This document shows, in pieces, positions 12,291 to 23,110 of a stretch of DNA of 64,000 bases. Position 1 is the first letter of the stretch, and every line of letters starts with the position of its first letter. Source of the DNA: Tricholomella constricta (taxonomy: Eukaryota; Basidiomycota; Agaricomycetes; Agaricales; Lyophyllaceae); the NCBI GenBank assembly GCA_013368375.1, contig JAACJP010000040.1, positions 186,001 through 250,000 on the forward strand, read 5' to 3'. Position numbers and translations under genes: made by a program. A model generated the notes under the pieces. The model ran no database searches and was not told the DNA's origin. It was given only the letters and a program-made list of their open reading frames with translations.

Positions 12291-13515
12291 ATGTTGTACT
12301 TCCTTGCCGTGCTCGTATCCGCGCTCTCGATTGCCAGCCTAATCGATGGATCTGCTGCTACTGGAGGCCGAATCCGAAAAACTGCTCATCGGTACCGCCA
12401 AGTCGCTCGACAAGAGAGCGGTCAAGATCAGGGAAAAACATGGAAACAGGTGGACAAGTTTCAGGGCGATAGTTTTCTGGAGTAAGTTTCGATTTATACT
12501 CCCATTTTGGTGTTTAACTAAACGTGCTTCATAGCGGCTGGGACTTCTTCGACCACGATGACCCGACGCATGGATTGGTGAACTACCAGAATGCTGAGGC
12601 AGCCAAATCTAAGGGCCTTGCGCTCGTTAAAGATGGCCAGGTAATTCTTTCTGTGGATGACACCACGGTGCTTCAAACTGGACAGAAACGTGATTCGTAA
12701 GTGCTATTTCATGATACGAAGAATAATGTGCTAAAAGCCAATGCAGAGTAAGAATAAGCACGAAAAAAACATACAATCACGGCTTGTTCATCGCGGATTT
12801 CGCGGCCATGCCCGTCGGCTGCAGCGTTTGGCCTGCCTATTGGTCTGTTGGTCCAAATTGGCCGGAAGGAGGTGAGTATCGTAAGCATCTCCATTGGCGT
12901 TATTAACGGAGATATTCAGGTGAGATTGATGTGCTGGAAGGCGTGCATAATCAAGACACGAACCAATACACCCTCCACACTGGAGCTGGATGCTTAATCG
13001 ACAGCTCGGTCAAGACTACGGCCAAAGTGCTTGGCACGAAATGCGCTAGTAGCGGGGCCGACAACACCGGGTGTGCGTTTAAGGATACCGACAACAGGAG
13101 CTACGGCAAAGGGTTCAATGCCGCAGGAGGTGGCGTCTACGCGCATATCTGGGATAGCACTGGTATCAAAATGTGGCACTTTGCACGGGACGAGATCCCC
13201 AAGGACGTTACTGAGGGAAAGCCCAATCCGTCGACATGGCCGACACCGGCTGCGACATTCTCGACAAGCTCCTGCGACGTTCGAAAATACTTCCATGACC
13301 ATGTCCTGACAATCGATACCACCTTATGCGGCGACTGGGCTGGTGCTACGTATCAAAGCGCTGGATGCCCTGGAACCTGCGAAGAGGCAGTAGCAAATCC
13401 GAAAAACTTCGTCGGTGAGTGCTCGGTGCCCAGTTGTGTAGCAAGACGAGCTGAGAACAACCTGACAGAGGCTAAATGGAAAATCAGTTACATTGCTGTC
13501 TACGAATCAGCTTGA
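12291..13515 (+). CDS. Secreted GH16 endo-beta-1,3(4)-glucanase-like protein B
   Basis: Exons 12291-12481, 12535-12696, 12747-12871, 12920-13414, 13469-13515 (339 aa). Signal peptide MLYFLAVLVSALSIASLIDG. The catalytic signature GEIDVLEGV carries the nucleophile and acid/base glutamates of GH16. Other shared blocks are GWDFFDHDDPTHG, CSVWPAYW, GPNWPEGG, MWHFARDEIP and DTTLCGDWAG. One intron sits just before the catalytic GEIDVLE, whereas in paralog A the intron sits within the preceding Trp codon. The short Lys/Arg/Gln-rich segment after the signal peptide may be a propeptide. Tandem with gene A and the relic at 9187, so the array arose by local duplication. Confidence 0.93.
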
Positions 13516-13790
13516 TCCGTGGTTGTCCGCAGTAACTTAGCCCATAGTTGATATAATAACAACTTTAAGAGGGAAGTAGCAAGCATGGAGACATCCTAAG
13601 CATTGAGCGCTGAGCGAGCGGCGAGCCAACACGAACAGTTGCCTTCGGAGTATCATCTCGCAAGATGTAACAGATCAGAAAGGCAAGCTTGTGGAGTGCT
13701 ACGTTGTTAGGAGACGCGCGCCAGTGTTACATAAGTCGGGAATCGCCGAAGGTTCATTTGATTGATCCTCTTCCCGGTTCCGCTATCATC

Positions 13791-15377
13791 ATGGATTCCG
13801 ACCTGCGGCCGGTTTCCGACAACTCACCAGCATGGCCCAGAAGAGCATCGCGGGTACGTTACGCGTTCTACTGCATGGGCCCCTCGTCTTGATCTCACCC
13901 GATGACAGGCATGTGCTAGCTGCAGGTAGATCTTCATCCATCATCGTTTCAGTGTTCGAATGTTCATAACTCTTCAAGACGCGATAAAATACGATGCGAC
14001 GGTGCAAGGTGTGTCTAACGCGATGACTTGGAAGCCCAGGAAACTAACGTTCTTCAATAGGCCATGTGCGGGTTGCACAAAGAAGGGGTATAACGCAGAT
14101 CAATGTGTAGATGGATGTGATCCTTGCAGACGGGCGCGCGTACGTTGCGAAGATGGAAAGCCATGCCAGAGGTGCAGGGAGATGCAGTTAGAGTGCTTGG
14201 AAGAATCTATCTCGCATGTGCCTCGACAAGACTCACCACTTATGCCAGCTCGGACGATGCGCGCAAACACGACCGATCGAGCAAAGCTGGCATGCACCAG
14301 CTGTCGGAGAGACAACAAGAAGGTGAGATGCTACTTCTGGCTTTGATTGACGTCTGGATCTGATTGTGTTCAAGTGTGACGACCAACGCCCTTGTTCACG
14401 TTGCATCGCGCGTGGCGAGGAGTGTATACACGTTGGCCGTGGCCCCAAGCTCGTCAAATTACGGTGCGAAGCGTGTAGGCAAGATAGCAAACGCTGCGAG
14501 GACGCAAGACCTTGTGGGTATTGTGTAGAGAGTAACAGGCAGTGTATCACACAACCTCGGAAAGGCAGAGGGCATGGTACGCGGGTCAAAGCGGTGAGTG
14601 GCTACAGATGTCATTTCACTCAGGCACTTAAGACTATCTTTAATAGGCATGTGTAAGCTGCAGGAAAGCTCTTCAAAATTGTCAATGGCGAGTAGTTTAC
14701 TTACTTTTCAATAGGCGTGACAAGATTCGGTGTGATGGTGTCAGGTCAGGCTGTGATTCGATACGCGTGGCTCAAAGGCTAATGATCTTCTTAGGCCTTG
14801 TGCTTCTTGTGTTCGGAAAGGTTTAGAGTGCATTGAACGCGCTTGCAAAACTTGCTCGCGTGAAGGGAGGTCGGCAGATTGCACCCACCGAAAAGCTCAA
14901 GCTGCCGCGATGTCTGAAAATTCAGGTAAATCGAATTCCAAGTACAATTCGTAGGTTAATGCGTCTACAGAAGATGTTCCGGATAACAGACATGACGACT
15001 ACCGTCCATCGTCATCATCTGAAAAAAGCTATCCTACTCAACACCCTACACAACAACGTCTTCACCTTCCGCCGATATCCCACCCACCCCTTAATCCTCA
15101 ACCCTCTCACGGCATGTATGACACGGGTAGTCACATGAGCCACATGGGTCCTGGGTCACATTATTACTATCATCCGCAACAGAATATGATGGGCCCGGGC
15201 CAGCCTCCTCAGCCTGTAATACAGCCGTATACTATGCAGCACGACCAGAGACCCGTCGCGTACTATCCCGCCATCGACCCCAATATCGACAACGACTCCT
15301 CAGCAAGTGGATCGAATGTTTATTCCAACCATTCGAATCACGGGCAGAATCAGAACACGGGTCATTTGGGACGTTAA
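13791..15377 (+). CDS. Protein with five tandem Zn2Cys6-type clusters (putative DNA-binding)
   Basis: Nine exons: 13791-13853, 13909-13925, 13979-14008, 14061-14322, 14375-14593, 14647-14663, 14715-14744, 14795-14925, 14971-15377 (391 aa). Five clusters are visible; the last four match C-x2-C-x6-C-x5-C-x2-C-x6-C exactly: CDPCRRARVRCEDGKPC.., CTSCRRDNKKCDDQRPC.., CEACRQDSKRCEDARPC.., CVSCRRDKIRCDGVRPC... The first (CASCRRDKIRCDGARPC..) has a longer last loop. Fungal regulators normally carry one such cluster, and no fungal_trans middle domain is seen. The C-terminus is rich in His, Gln, Pro and Tyr. Clusters 1 and 5 are encoded by matching exon modules (17 nt + 30 nt + rest, same phases). The 17-nt exon of cluster 5 ends at GA rather than GT (14664-14665); with only canonical splicing the frame would stop before cluster 5. 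Confidence 0.82.
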
Positions 15378-16196
15378 CTTCCTACCTACCATATATTCCG
15401 AATATTTTGATTTTCTTCAGTTCATGAGTTTGTATACTGTAGCCCTATTTCCCTCCTGCCAATCAGTGTTTCCAGGCAAATTGGTATGTACAGTACAAGT
15501 ACAGTATGTGTAATTTGACTTCAGCACCAAGCGCGTTTGTTGACGTGAGTTTATTAACAACCCTGTCGGAGATTGAACCAGGGCCCATTGTGTTCATGGT
15601 ACGGTGACAGGGCGCGTCTGTGATGACTCCTGACTTTTTCTTCACTAACATCTCAAGTTCTACTTGAACCTCACATTCATTTATATCTGTCTTGTTTTGA
15701 TCATGAATAAAGATTCCTCGTCCCCCGAACGGTGCGGATCTCGGCCCGCGATCCTGCCTTCGAAGCTGATCATTTTTACAGGCCATCGGTTATGGTTACC
15801 TATATGGAGCGACAAAAGGCAAGTACATTCGCATTGTCCATGGCCTCCCTTCTCATTGTCCCAATAGAGAAAGAGAGCCATCACGGAAACAACCGAGTAT
15901 GTCCACCCAACCTGGCCAGAGACAGGCCATAGTCTCCGGGTACTTATGGAGGGGACAGTGATCCGTCAAGCTCAAATTCTGCCACCCCCGACATCATTGC
16001 TGGAGAGTGCCCAGATACTGAAAAGACACAGGGTATGATAAAGTTAGCCTCTATGAAGGTGCGCCCGTCATGCAGTGCAGTGGGCCATGACGCTTACTTT
16101 CTATGCAGCCCCCTGAAATCAAGGGGCCGAAAAAGGTCGATGTTCAGTGAGTCGCGTTGACGCTTTGTCCGTGATACGCGTTGAACATCTTTATAG
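15378..16196. other. Unresolved: probable 5' exons of the next zinc-module gene
   Basis: Roughly 15790-16145 shows coding-like pieces that I could not splice convincingly: a frame with PSSSNSATPD, and a short exon ending KGPKKVDV just before the intron at about 16147-16196. The latter joins well to the exon at 16197. The start codon of the downstream gene should be in this region. Nothing else is recognised. Confidence 0.4.
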
Positions 16197-17667
16197 CCTA
16201 CCCGGACCAGCTCCAAAGCGTGCTCGACGGGACTCGGATGAATCTACCAAGAGAACGGTCTCCGCGAAAGCCAAAAAGAGTCTGCATGTTCGTTCCGCAT
16301 CCTCGATCTCTATGGGCCGTCCCGCACAACCAGCCGCTGCTACAAGCCCCGCACCCCCGTCTGTAAAGAAACCTGCATCCGTTGCCAGCGTCAAACCTTC
16401 CTCATCCAGGTACGTGCTGTTCAGTCCATTCCAAAAACGTCCTCATAATTCTTACCTCATAGGCGGCGGCAGGCCTCGCCGGATACTGAAGTGGACGATG
16501 GCGCTTCTGTCACGGATTCTGTAATTAGCATAGGCAAGATGCGCCGCAGCGAAGGAGAGCGCAGGTCTTATTTCGAGAACGAGCCGGATTGTGGAAGATT
16601 AGAGGACCATTCCGCTGAATGCACTCGGTGTGGCAGATTTGTCTCTCTCGGCCGTCGAAGGAAGTACACCGTTCGCCCTTGGGAGATCCATCGTCTCAAA
16701 TGTGACCAGAAAGAACCATCGTGCGTTTTTTTTTATCTTCCATTCTGTATGTATATGTACATGTCTAAATAGTATTAGAAGGACCGCGGAAACGAATGCA
16801 GATGCAGATGAAGAAGACGAAACAACCAATAAGGCAAAGTCCTCGAAGGCTCCAGTCAAAAATGTAGAACAACGCAAGGCTGCGCTTGAAGCGGATCCAT
16901 TCATCTCAGCTGTGAAACCCCACGAGGTCTTGTGCCGTAATTGCGGTCAATGGATCCGCTTGGCAAGCAAGCACGCTTACAAGGACTATAATTGGAAAAT
17001 ACACTCACAATCGTGCTGTGCCGCAGTGTACGTCGCCGCTTGTCCTATCCCTTATTTCATCTGACCATAAATCAATATAGGCCAAGCACACGCGTGGCTA
17101 CCGCGACCAGGAAACTGAAACTCGTGAATGATTCTCAAATCAAGTCTTTTACTTCCTGCGAAGTTGTTTGTTTCTTTTGTGATAAGACGATTACTTCGAA
17201 TGGCGAGGGAGAGTACAACGGGGCGAATTGGGAAGAGCATAAGACAACATGTACTCGGTGAGTTTTTGTGTTTCTCTTGTCACCACTCTATTCTGACATG
17301 GCACAGAAGACTCAACAGTCCACCAGTCAAATGTAAATTGAAAGCGGCCGATTCGATTACATTGGAAACCTCGACCATTCCGTTCCCCACTCGACCCCCA
17401 CCTTCGTCCGCCTCCACGTCAACCGAAAGCACCCTGATCCCTTCCGACGGTAAACAAAATTCTCAAGTCAAAGGCATCAAGCGCCTCCGGGAAGATGAAG
17501 ACAACGCAGACGTAGCTTTTGACGACCCAGATTCAAGGCCCGCTAATCGGCCACGCACAGAAACCTATGAAAGCCCCGCCATGGAGGCTCCCAACGCATC
17601 TGGGTGGATTATGCTTCCGCTGAAAGCTTTTGTTCGAGGATTCAAAGAGAGTTTGAAGCGCTCGTAG
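16197..17667 (+). CDS. Protein with three C-x2-C..W-x2-H-x3-C zinc-like modules (5' end unresolved)
   Basis: I do not recognise this family. Well-supported exons: 16197-16409, 16463-16720, 16773-17027 (or from 16779), 17081-17257, 17307-17667, all in phase. After a basic Ser/Lys/Ala-rich region come three modules, each fitting C-x2-C-x11-Y-x4-W-x2-H-x3-C: CTRCGRF..WEIHRLKC, CRNCGQW..WKIHSQSC and CFFCDKT..WEEHKTTC. Each module lies in its own exon, near the 3' end. The C-terminal exon is Ser/Thr/Pro-rich and ends MLPLKAFVRGFKESLKRS. Cys3His spacing suggests one metal ion per module; function (nucleic acid or protein binding) is inference. The gene at 18108 carries one copy of the same module. 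Confidence 0.75.
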
Positions 17668-18107
17668 TATGTATACCTTTTGATTATACCATCCCCGGAG
17701 GAGCCATTTGGCGACACTTTTTTTCGTACTACGTGGTGTCCCTTGGACATGTATCTTTTACCCGATTATAATCGTATCTTAGGTCCCATCGACATGCATT
17801 TGCCATGTGGTGTCAATGCAGTCGTACACTCATCAATATCATGAGCACGCAGCAAGCAGCAAGAGGGAGTGGATTTCGCAGCCCTGATGTCGGGTATTGC
17901 CGCATAAGAGTCTATTAGACTTTGGGCTTTTCCTGTTCTCTTTACCCCTTCTTACCCCACATTCCCGGGATCCATTATTTTCAGGCTGCGATGCCTGTCC
18001 CCCGAGAAGGTGAACACGGAACCCATCACGAAACACCTTCCAGGTTGGCCGCCACCCGTCTCTTTGAATACCTTAACTGACATCCCTTCATCCACAGCCC
18101 ACCGCCA
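17668..18107. other. Intergenic, no gene seen
   Basis: About 440 bp separating two zinc-module genes on the same strand. It presumably holds the 3' UTR of the first and the promoter of the second. Nothing distinctive found. Confidence 0.4.
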
Positions 18108-19035
18108 ATGGCTTTCCCCCCGCCCAAATTTCACCCCGAGGGAGCTGTGCGTCCGATCTATATCTACCGTCCCCCCTGCTAAATATCTGCGTCACAGACC
18201 GAAAGCCCTACGTCTACTCTACACTCACCGTCGCCTCTGTAAGTATCGTTTCTGATCTGCGACAGCGACATGATGTGTGGCACAATTACAGCTTAAATGA
18301 AGACACTAACAAGGACAGTATATCGTCCTTCAGGTGAGTCGTCTTCAAGGCTATAGATACTGAGGCTTATTCTGCAAAAGTCCGGGAATCGTGGCACAGA
18401 GTGCGGCTGAGAAAGCCCGAGAGAAGAAGCTCAGGGACGACCCTATGGCCATTGTTATCGGACCTCTCTACGTCGACTGCAGGCGCTGTGGCACGCGGAT
18501 CAAGCTCTCGGCGAAGAGCCTCTATGACGCCTGTCATTGGCGTACCCATCGGTCCCGATGCTTGAAGAGACACTCTGCTTGGCCCAAAAAGCGGATTGCC
18601 AAGGCAGACGTGCGTATATTAAAGGGCTGATGTGCACAATAACTTATCGGCTTTTACTCATAGATCGCGCCGTCCCCGAAACGCTCTCAACCACCTCAGC
18701 AGCCTCACACCCCCCCTCCTCCTCTCGTCGTGGAAACTCCCGAGCGCCAAATCCTTGGCCACAACCATGCTTCGTCTTCCCCTCTTTATCCCATCACCCC
18801 GCCTAATCCACGCACCGCCGACGCGATCTTCGAGGAATATCTTCTCCGCTCACACGGCAAGAAGCACGTCCCTCGTCCTCTGACGCACTGGCAGGACTGG
18901 AGCTGGTCCCAACTCCGCCACCCTCGGTTCACCGCGAAGTCCCCCAGTCTTTATTACGACGATAACGATGACGATTTTTATATGAGCGACGCCGACTCCC
19001 ATATTGATGACTCCCTCTCCGCTGCTGTCCCCTGA
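18108..19035 (+). CDS. Small protein with one C-x2-C..W-x2-H-x3-C zinc-like module
   Basis: Exons 18108-18146, 18198-18238, 18292-18333, 18381-18609, 18664-19035 (240 aa). The module is CRRCGTRIKL..WRTHRSRC, the same C-x2-C-x11-Y-x4-W-x2-H-x3-C pattern as the three modules of the gene just upstream. Upstream of it is a charged helix-like stretch (AEKAREKKLRDDP); downstream are a proline-rich linker, a segment DAIFEEYLLRSHGKK and an acidic tail (DDNDDDF). The three short first exons look typical of this genome. Probably a tandem relative of the 16197-17667 gene. No named family recognised. Confidence 0.75.
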
Positions 19036-19474
19036 GAGCTTTTCCTCTCGCCATCTCGCTTTTTTATGTGCTTTACATGTTCTGCACTTGCTATATTATG
19101 TTCTCGACTCTTTATGCTGTCGCTGTTCATAATCCCTCGCACCCTATACTGTATTATTTTATTGCTTGGCCCACGGGCTCTGTATCTAGAACTCCCGCAC
19201 TTTTACTAGTTGTATCTAGCTGTTCGCTCAACCTATACTATCCCATGCATTCATCGCCATCTTGATGACCGCTTGTATACATGATCACCTTCTATACTGT
19301 ACTATGATAACGGATAACGGATCCATGGCGTTCCATATGACAATGTATATTATTCGTTCGGCGGTGGTTTGACAATGCCGCTGCGCAACATTTGTGCTAT
19401 AATAGGATCTTCCGACGCCTTTGATCCTCTACCAAAATATACCTCAGTTATGTGGACTGGGACTCGAGATGGAT
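19036..19474. other. Intergenic, no gene seen
   Basis: T/C-rich sequence downstream of the zinc-module gene. Plus-strand open frames from 19369 onward are antisense to the sirtuin relic. Confidence 0.4.
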
Positions 19475-20941
19475 ACACACATGACTATTCTGGCAACGTC
19501 CCTCATGATAGTGCCACTGGCCATGTCAATTTTCACAACTTCCGGAGACGTGTCTGCACGCGATGGCCCAACGTTCAAGAGCATGACAGGCTTTTTCAGT
19601 TCGAGGGCGTGTTTAAGTAAACTAGAAAAAAAATTGCTTAGTGCCCTGCGCGTTGTCAGATATTAGCGACATACCGAAAGGCAGAGTACGTTGCGAGAGT
19701 TGTGCCTATGATCAAGAGTTTGTCTGAACTTTCAACGTCTTGAAACCTGAATCTATCTGTGAGGCAATTTTAGGAATGATTAACAGAGGACAAACGTACG
19801 ACCGCGCTTTAATATGCTGGGGTATAGATTCCCCGAAGAAAACAACTTCAGGTTTATGCTGAGTGGAGAAATCAAGCTCGAATACTTGATAAATGCATCA
19901 AGACACGAACTATCGAGTTTCGGCGGTTTTCCGCGAGGCATGAAGGACAGTCTGGGACAACATAATCGTGGTAGGAGATACTCAGCCCCTCAACAGCAAC
20001 CTTATGAAAGAGGGTATCAGCCTGGAGATGCTGGGAAAGGAAGAAAAGGGTTGCGCACGTCTCCATCAGGATTCGTCCTTGGTTGAGTCGACGTCCTCTC
20101 CATTTCATTTGCGAATTCCTTCCATTTCGGATTCGCCGTCGAAAGCCAGTCCTGAAACGAGTCGCGGTCTATGGTGTGTCCGAATTTACAGTGTACACGC
20201 TGATGACCACTGAATCAGACTGTCCTGAGAAGGAATCGAGAGGGCGAACATGCAAGGTTCCGTGGAGCTCCAGGACCGCCCGTTGTAGTCTGACAGGGCC
20301 CCAGTGATCATAGGCTGCCTCGCACAATGCCTTTTGGTGAAGTCCGTCGACGTTCTGATCGCCCAAGTGTCAATGACTGTCCCCCGGGAGTAGGAGAGGC
20401 ACAATGTACTTGCCTGGGTGATAAGATGGGGAATGATAGATGCATGTTGCAGAGCAGCGAGGGCGAAGTGAGTTGTATTTGGTAGGGCATCACGGACAGG
20501 AGGGTATCCCAAATAAGATCGCAGCCTGTTGAACCCATGCGTATCAGGGTAGACCGAGCCCTAGGATAACAAACCTACCAGTAGCGCTGCCTGATAAAGA
20601 GTTAGATAAATTCTCATGCTGCGGTGCTGGTGCCAACTCACCGGAATAATTGGCCTTTCGCTGTGCCGTCTACAAGTTCGTGATAAAATATAGGTCTTTC
20701 CCAGTGTTACAGATAACTGTGTAACATGCAGTGCTTGGACACTTACTCATAACTCTTCCGTCATTTCCTCGATAGGCTCGAATGCCCGAGTCGACACTGA
20801 CTCCAGCGCCAGCCAGGACTGCACATTGACCCTTTCCAAGAATTCCACAAGCCGCAGAGTTGCCTCCGAGGGGGTTATTGGCTTTGCGGAGGAGCTCGCA
20901 GAGAGGATAGCCTGTGGAATGCCGGAAACAGAAACACGCAT
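19475..20941 (-). pseudogene. Sirtuin (Sir2-type NAD-dependent deacylase) pseudogene, copy 1, near full length
   Basis: Read on the minus strand, sirtuin blocks appear in order: SEATLRLVEFL, GAGVSVDSGIRAYRGNDG, YHELVDGTAKGQ, YLGYPPVRDA, HLITQ + NVDGLHQKAL, LELHGTLH, VPDCPSCL (zinc site), KPEVVFFGESIP, IIGTTLATYSAF and LLNVGPSRAD. The pattern resembles mitochondrial/SIRT4-like fungal sirtuins. Lesions in exon 1: one missing base just before the NAD-binding GAGVSVDSG, and loss of ~14 nt at the exon end relative to copy 2. The splices around NRRNS and KARS could not be resolved. One intron (20355-20413) is GC-AG. It is head-to-head with the PEX7 relic. Confidence 0.8.
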
Positions 20942-21060
20942 GTGACTGTTGAAACCAGAATGCGACTTCCGGTCATCTCCCCCGATCACCCTCAACTGCA
21001 TGCTCAATTCTTCATCGCCTCCCAACTCCGTAGCTGAAAGGCACCGCTAGCACGCCACAA

Positions 21061-21593
21061 TGAATGGTCCTCTGAGTGTGCTTCAAACCCCACGCTTTGC
21101 TCATTATGCACTAGCGTGGTCGCCCTTCCATACAACGCGTATCGCGCTCGCTTCGGCTGCAAACGTAATGGGCGATTGCATCTGGTTATCCTGGCTCCAG
21201 GACCTACAGGGCCACCTGTATTGAAGCTTGACAAACAGTGGGTGATTCTAGTTGATCCGAATCATCCTCAGGGCTGAAAATCCAAGGCGTCAGTTACGAA
21301 ACTCAAGACGGGCTATATGACGTTGCATGGTCTAAAATTCACCAAAATCATTCGGTGACAGCCTCTGGCGATGGTTCGATCCGGCTTTGAGATGTCATGC
21401 TGAATGTATGCATGTAAATTTTTGAATCAAGTTTGCATCTGACTTACGCGAATCCAGGATCTGCCAATACGTGCCTGGCAAGAGCACACGCGCGAAGTCT
21501 TCTCGGTAGACTGGTCGAATATCAAGAAGGATACTTTCGCATCTTCATCATGGGATGGAATGGTCAAATTAGTACACGAACGATCTACCCTGG
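21061..21593 (+). pseudogene. PEX7: PEX7 fragment, copy 1
   Basis: Matches exons 1-3 of the intact PEX7 at 28152 but is broken: the block encoding FGLVG is altered by a small deletion in exon 1, a Trp codon in exon 2 is now TGA (GGCTTTGAGATG), and exons 4-5 are missing. At about 21593 the homology jumps straight to the 3' flank of the methyltransferase gene, a clean ~1.7 kb deletion compared with copy 3. Confidence 0.85.
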
Positions 21594-21908
21594 GGTACTA
21601 TTATAGCTTCTGCAAATAACTCGTGCTCTGTCTCTCGCCTCTTTGCTTGCAGTGAATAGTATAGATAGCGCAGCTTATTCCATTTCTTTCAAGGATATAC
21701 ACATACGATGGAGCAGTCGAAACAGACTACAAATATTGAGTATACAAAGTCAGCATAGATGAGCAAGTTGGATTTAGTGGCGCAGACGAGTCTGAGGTGG
21801 CGCGCCACAAGGTGAGAATATTGACGGGCTTACATGCATCGGTCAAATAGTTGGTAAGACACAAGATTCGTCTTTGATCTGCATCAAAGTCCCTGATCTT
21901 AACAGCCA
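21594..21908. repeat. Segment shared with the 3' flank of the intact methyltransferase
   Basis: Nearly identical to about 30398-30770 (for example CTCGCCTCTTTG and GAATAGTATAGATAGCG), and in part to 25830-26052. It marks the right part of the duplicated block and leads into the HNH-like gene. Confidence 0.75.
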
Positions 21909-23110
21909 ATGTCCGCAGTGACAACTGCCGAGCCCACGCCTCCTCAAACGTTATATCTTCGGGTCAACCGGAAGTTCTTGTTTTTATTCCCTGCCGCGAC
22001 GCAGCAACAACCCAACCCTCAGCCATCAGCACCCCTCCCAGGCACAACCGGGAATCTGAACGTCATTGTCGCCCAACTTCCTGCCCTACGTCCATTCGCA
22101 GGCGACACTGTCGACTGGCTTATCAAAGTAGCCAGGTTTATCTTTGAACCACTCGGCACGAGCTCACTCTATACTTTCACCACGAAGACGGTCGAATGGT
22201 GGTTGAACAGGGAGATGGAGCCGTCGTTATGGAGGCAAGTGGGGTTTGGGGAGCAGTTGGAGGCCACCATCTACGAATTTCGTCTAGACAATGACGCTTT
22301 GGTAGCGCTCACAAGGATCAGTCTTCGTCCTACGAGATCCGTGACAACACAAACATCGGCACCTCGAGCTAATATGTTCCGCGACACACTACTTCGACGC
22401 CACCAAAGATGCATCATAACGCAAAGTCCAATCCCGAGTTTACTGGTTGCATCTCACCTGATTCCCAGGCGCCTTGGCGACGCTGGCGTCCATGCTACCG
22501 TAGAACGCTTCACTGGTGACTCTAATGTACTGGACAGATACGATCCTATTATTGGAGTTCCACTCCTGGCGACGTTGGACCTATTAGTGGATACATACCA
22601 TCTGGGATTTTGGAACACTGGACCTGTAAGTCTCCTTACCTTCCATACCGGGCCCCCAATGTCTGTAATCTTTTGCTTACTGGCCGGCAGGACCAATACG
22701 TCGTCCACAGTTTTGTCGACACGCCTCTGCATCTCTATGGTGGACCGCCGCTAACCTCAAATGACCCCATGTGTCATGGCCGCCAGCTCACCCTTTCTAT
22801 ACATGATCCCTCATTGTCCCTTCCACCAGTTGGCGTGTTTAACTGGCACTACGTTCAATGTGTTCTCAAAAAGTTCTCCAGCTCCGATTATCAACAAATC
22901 GACAATATACAGCATTTCGTCATGCCGTTCCGTACGAGGGATGACGACGACGACGGTGACGTTGACTTTGATGACGAGGGAAACGTCACAAATCCCCCTT
23001 ATCCATCTTATCTTTGGGAACTCTCCGAGGCGAGGGAGCGTCGGCGCTTGGATGCAATTGAGCGCAATCGCGCCATCATGGCGTGGAACTCTGGCGTCTC
23101 TAGCACCTGA
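21909..23110 (+). CDS. HNH-nuclease-like protein, copy 1
   Basis: Exons 21909-22625 and 22691-23110 (378 aa). The central part (RDTLLRRHQRCIITQ, then VASHLIPRRLG and GVPLLATLDLLVDTYHLGFW) has the layout of the HNH_2-type domain proteins common in Agaricomycetes: a Cys-containing strand, a SHLIP motif, then a segment usually reading xLHxxFD. Here the second expected His appears as Leu (LDLLVD), so catalysis is doubtful. The C-terminus is acidic (RDDDDDGDVDFDDEG) followed by a charged helix. The second copy at 26053-27251 is nearly identical and also intact; the third block lacks the gene. Assignment is by pattern only. Confidence 0.65.

Noticed and set aside
19369..19620. Plus-strand frame that could be a small gene
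   Set aside because: The opposite strand encodes the sirtuin C-terminal blocks (GTTLATYSAF, LLNVGPSRAD), which explains the openness.
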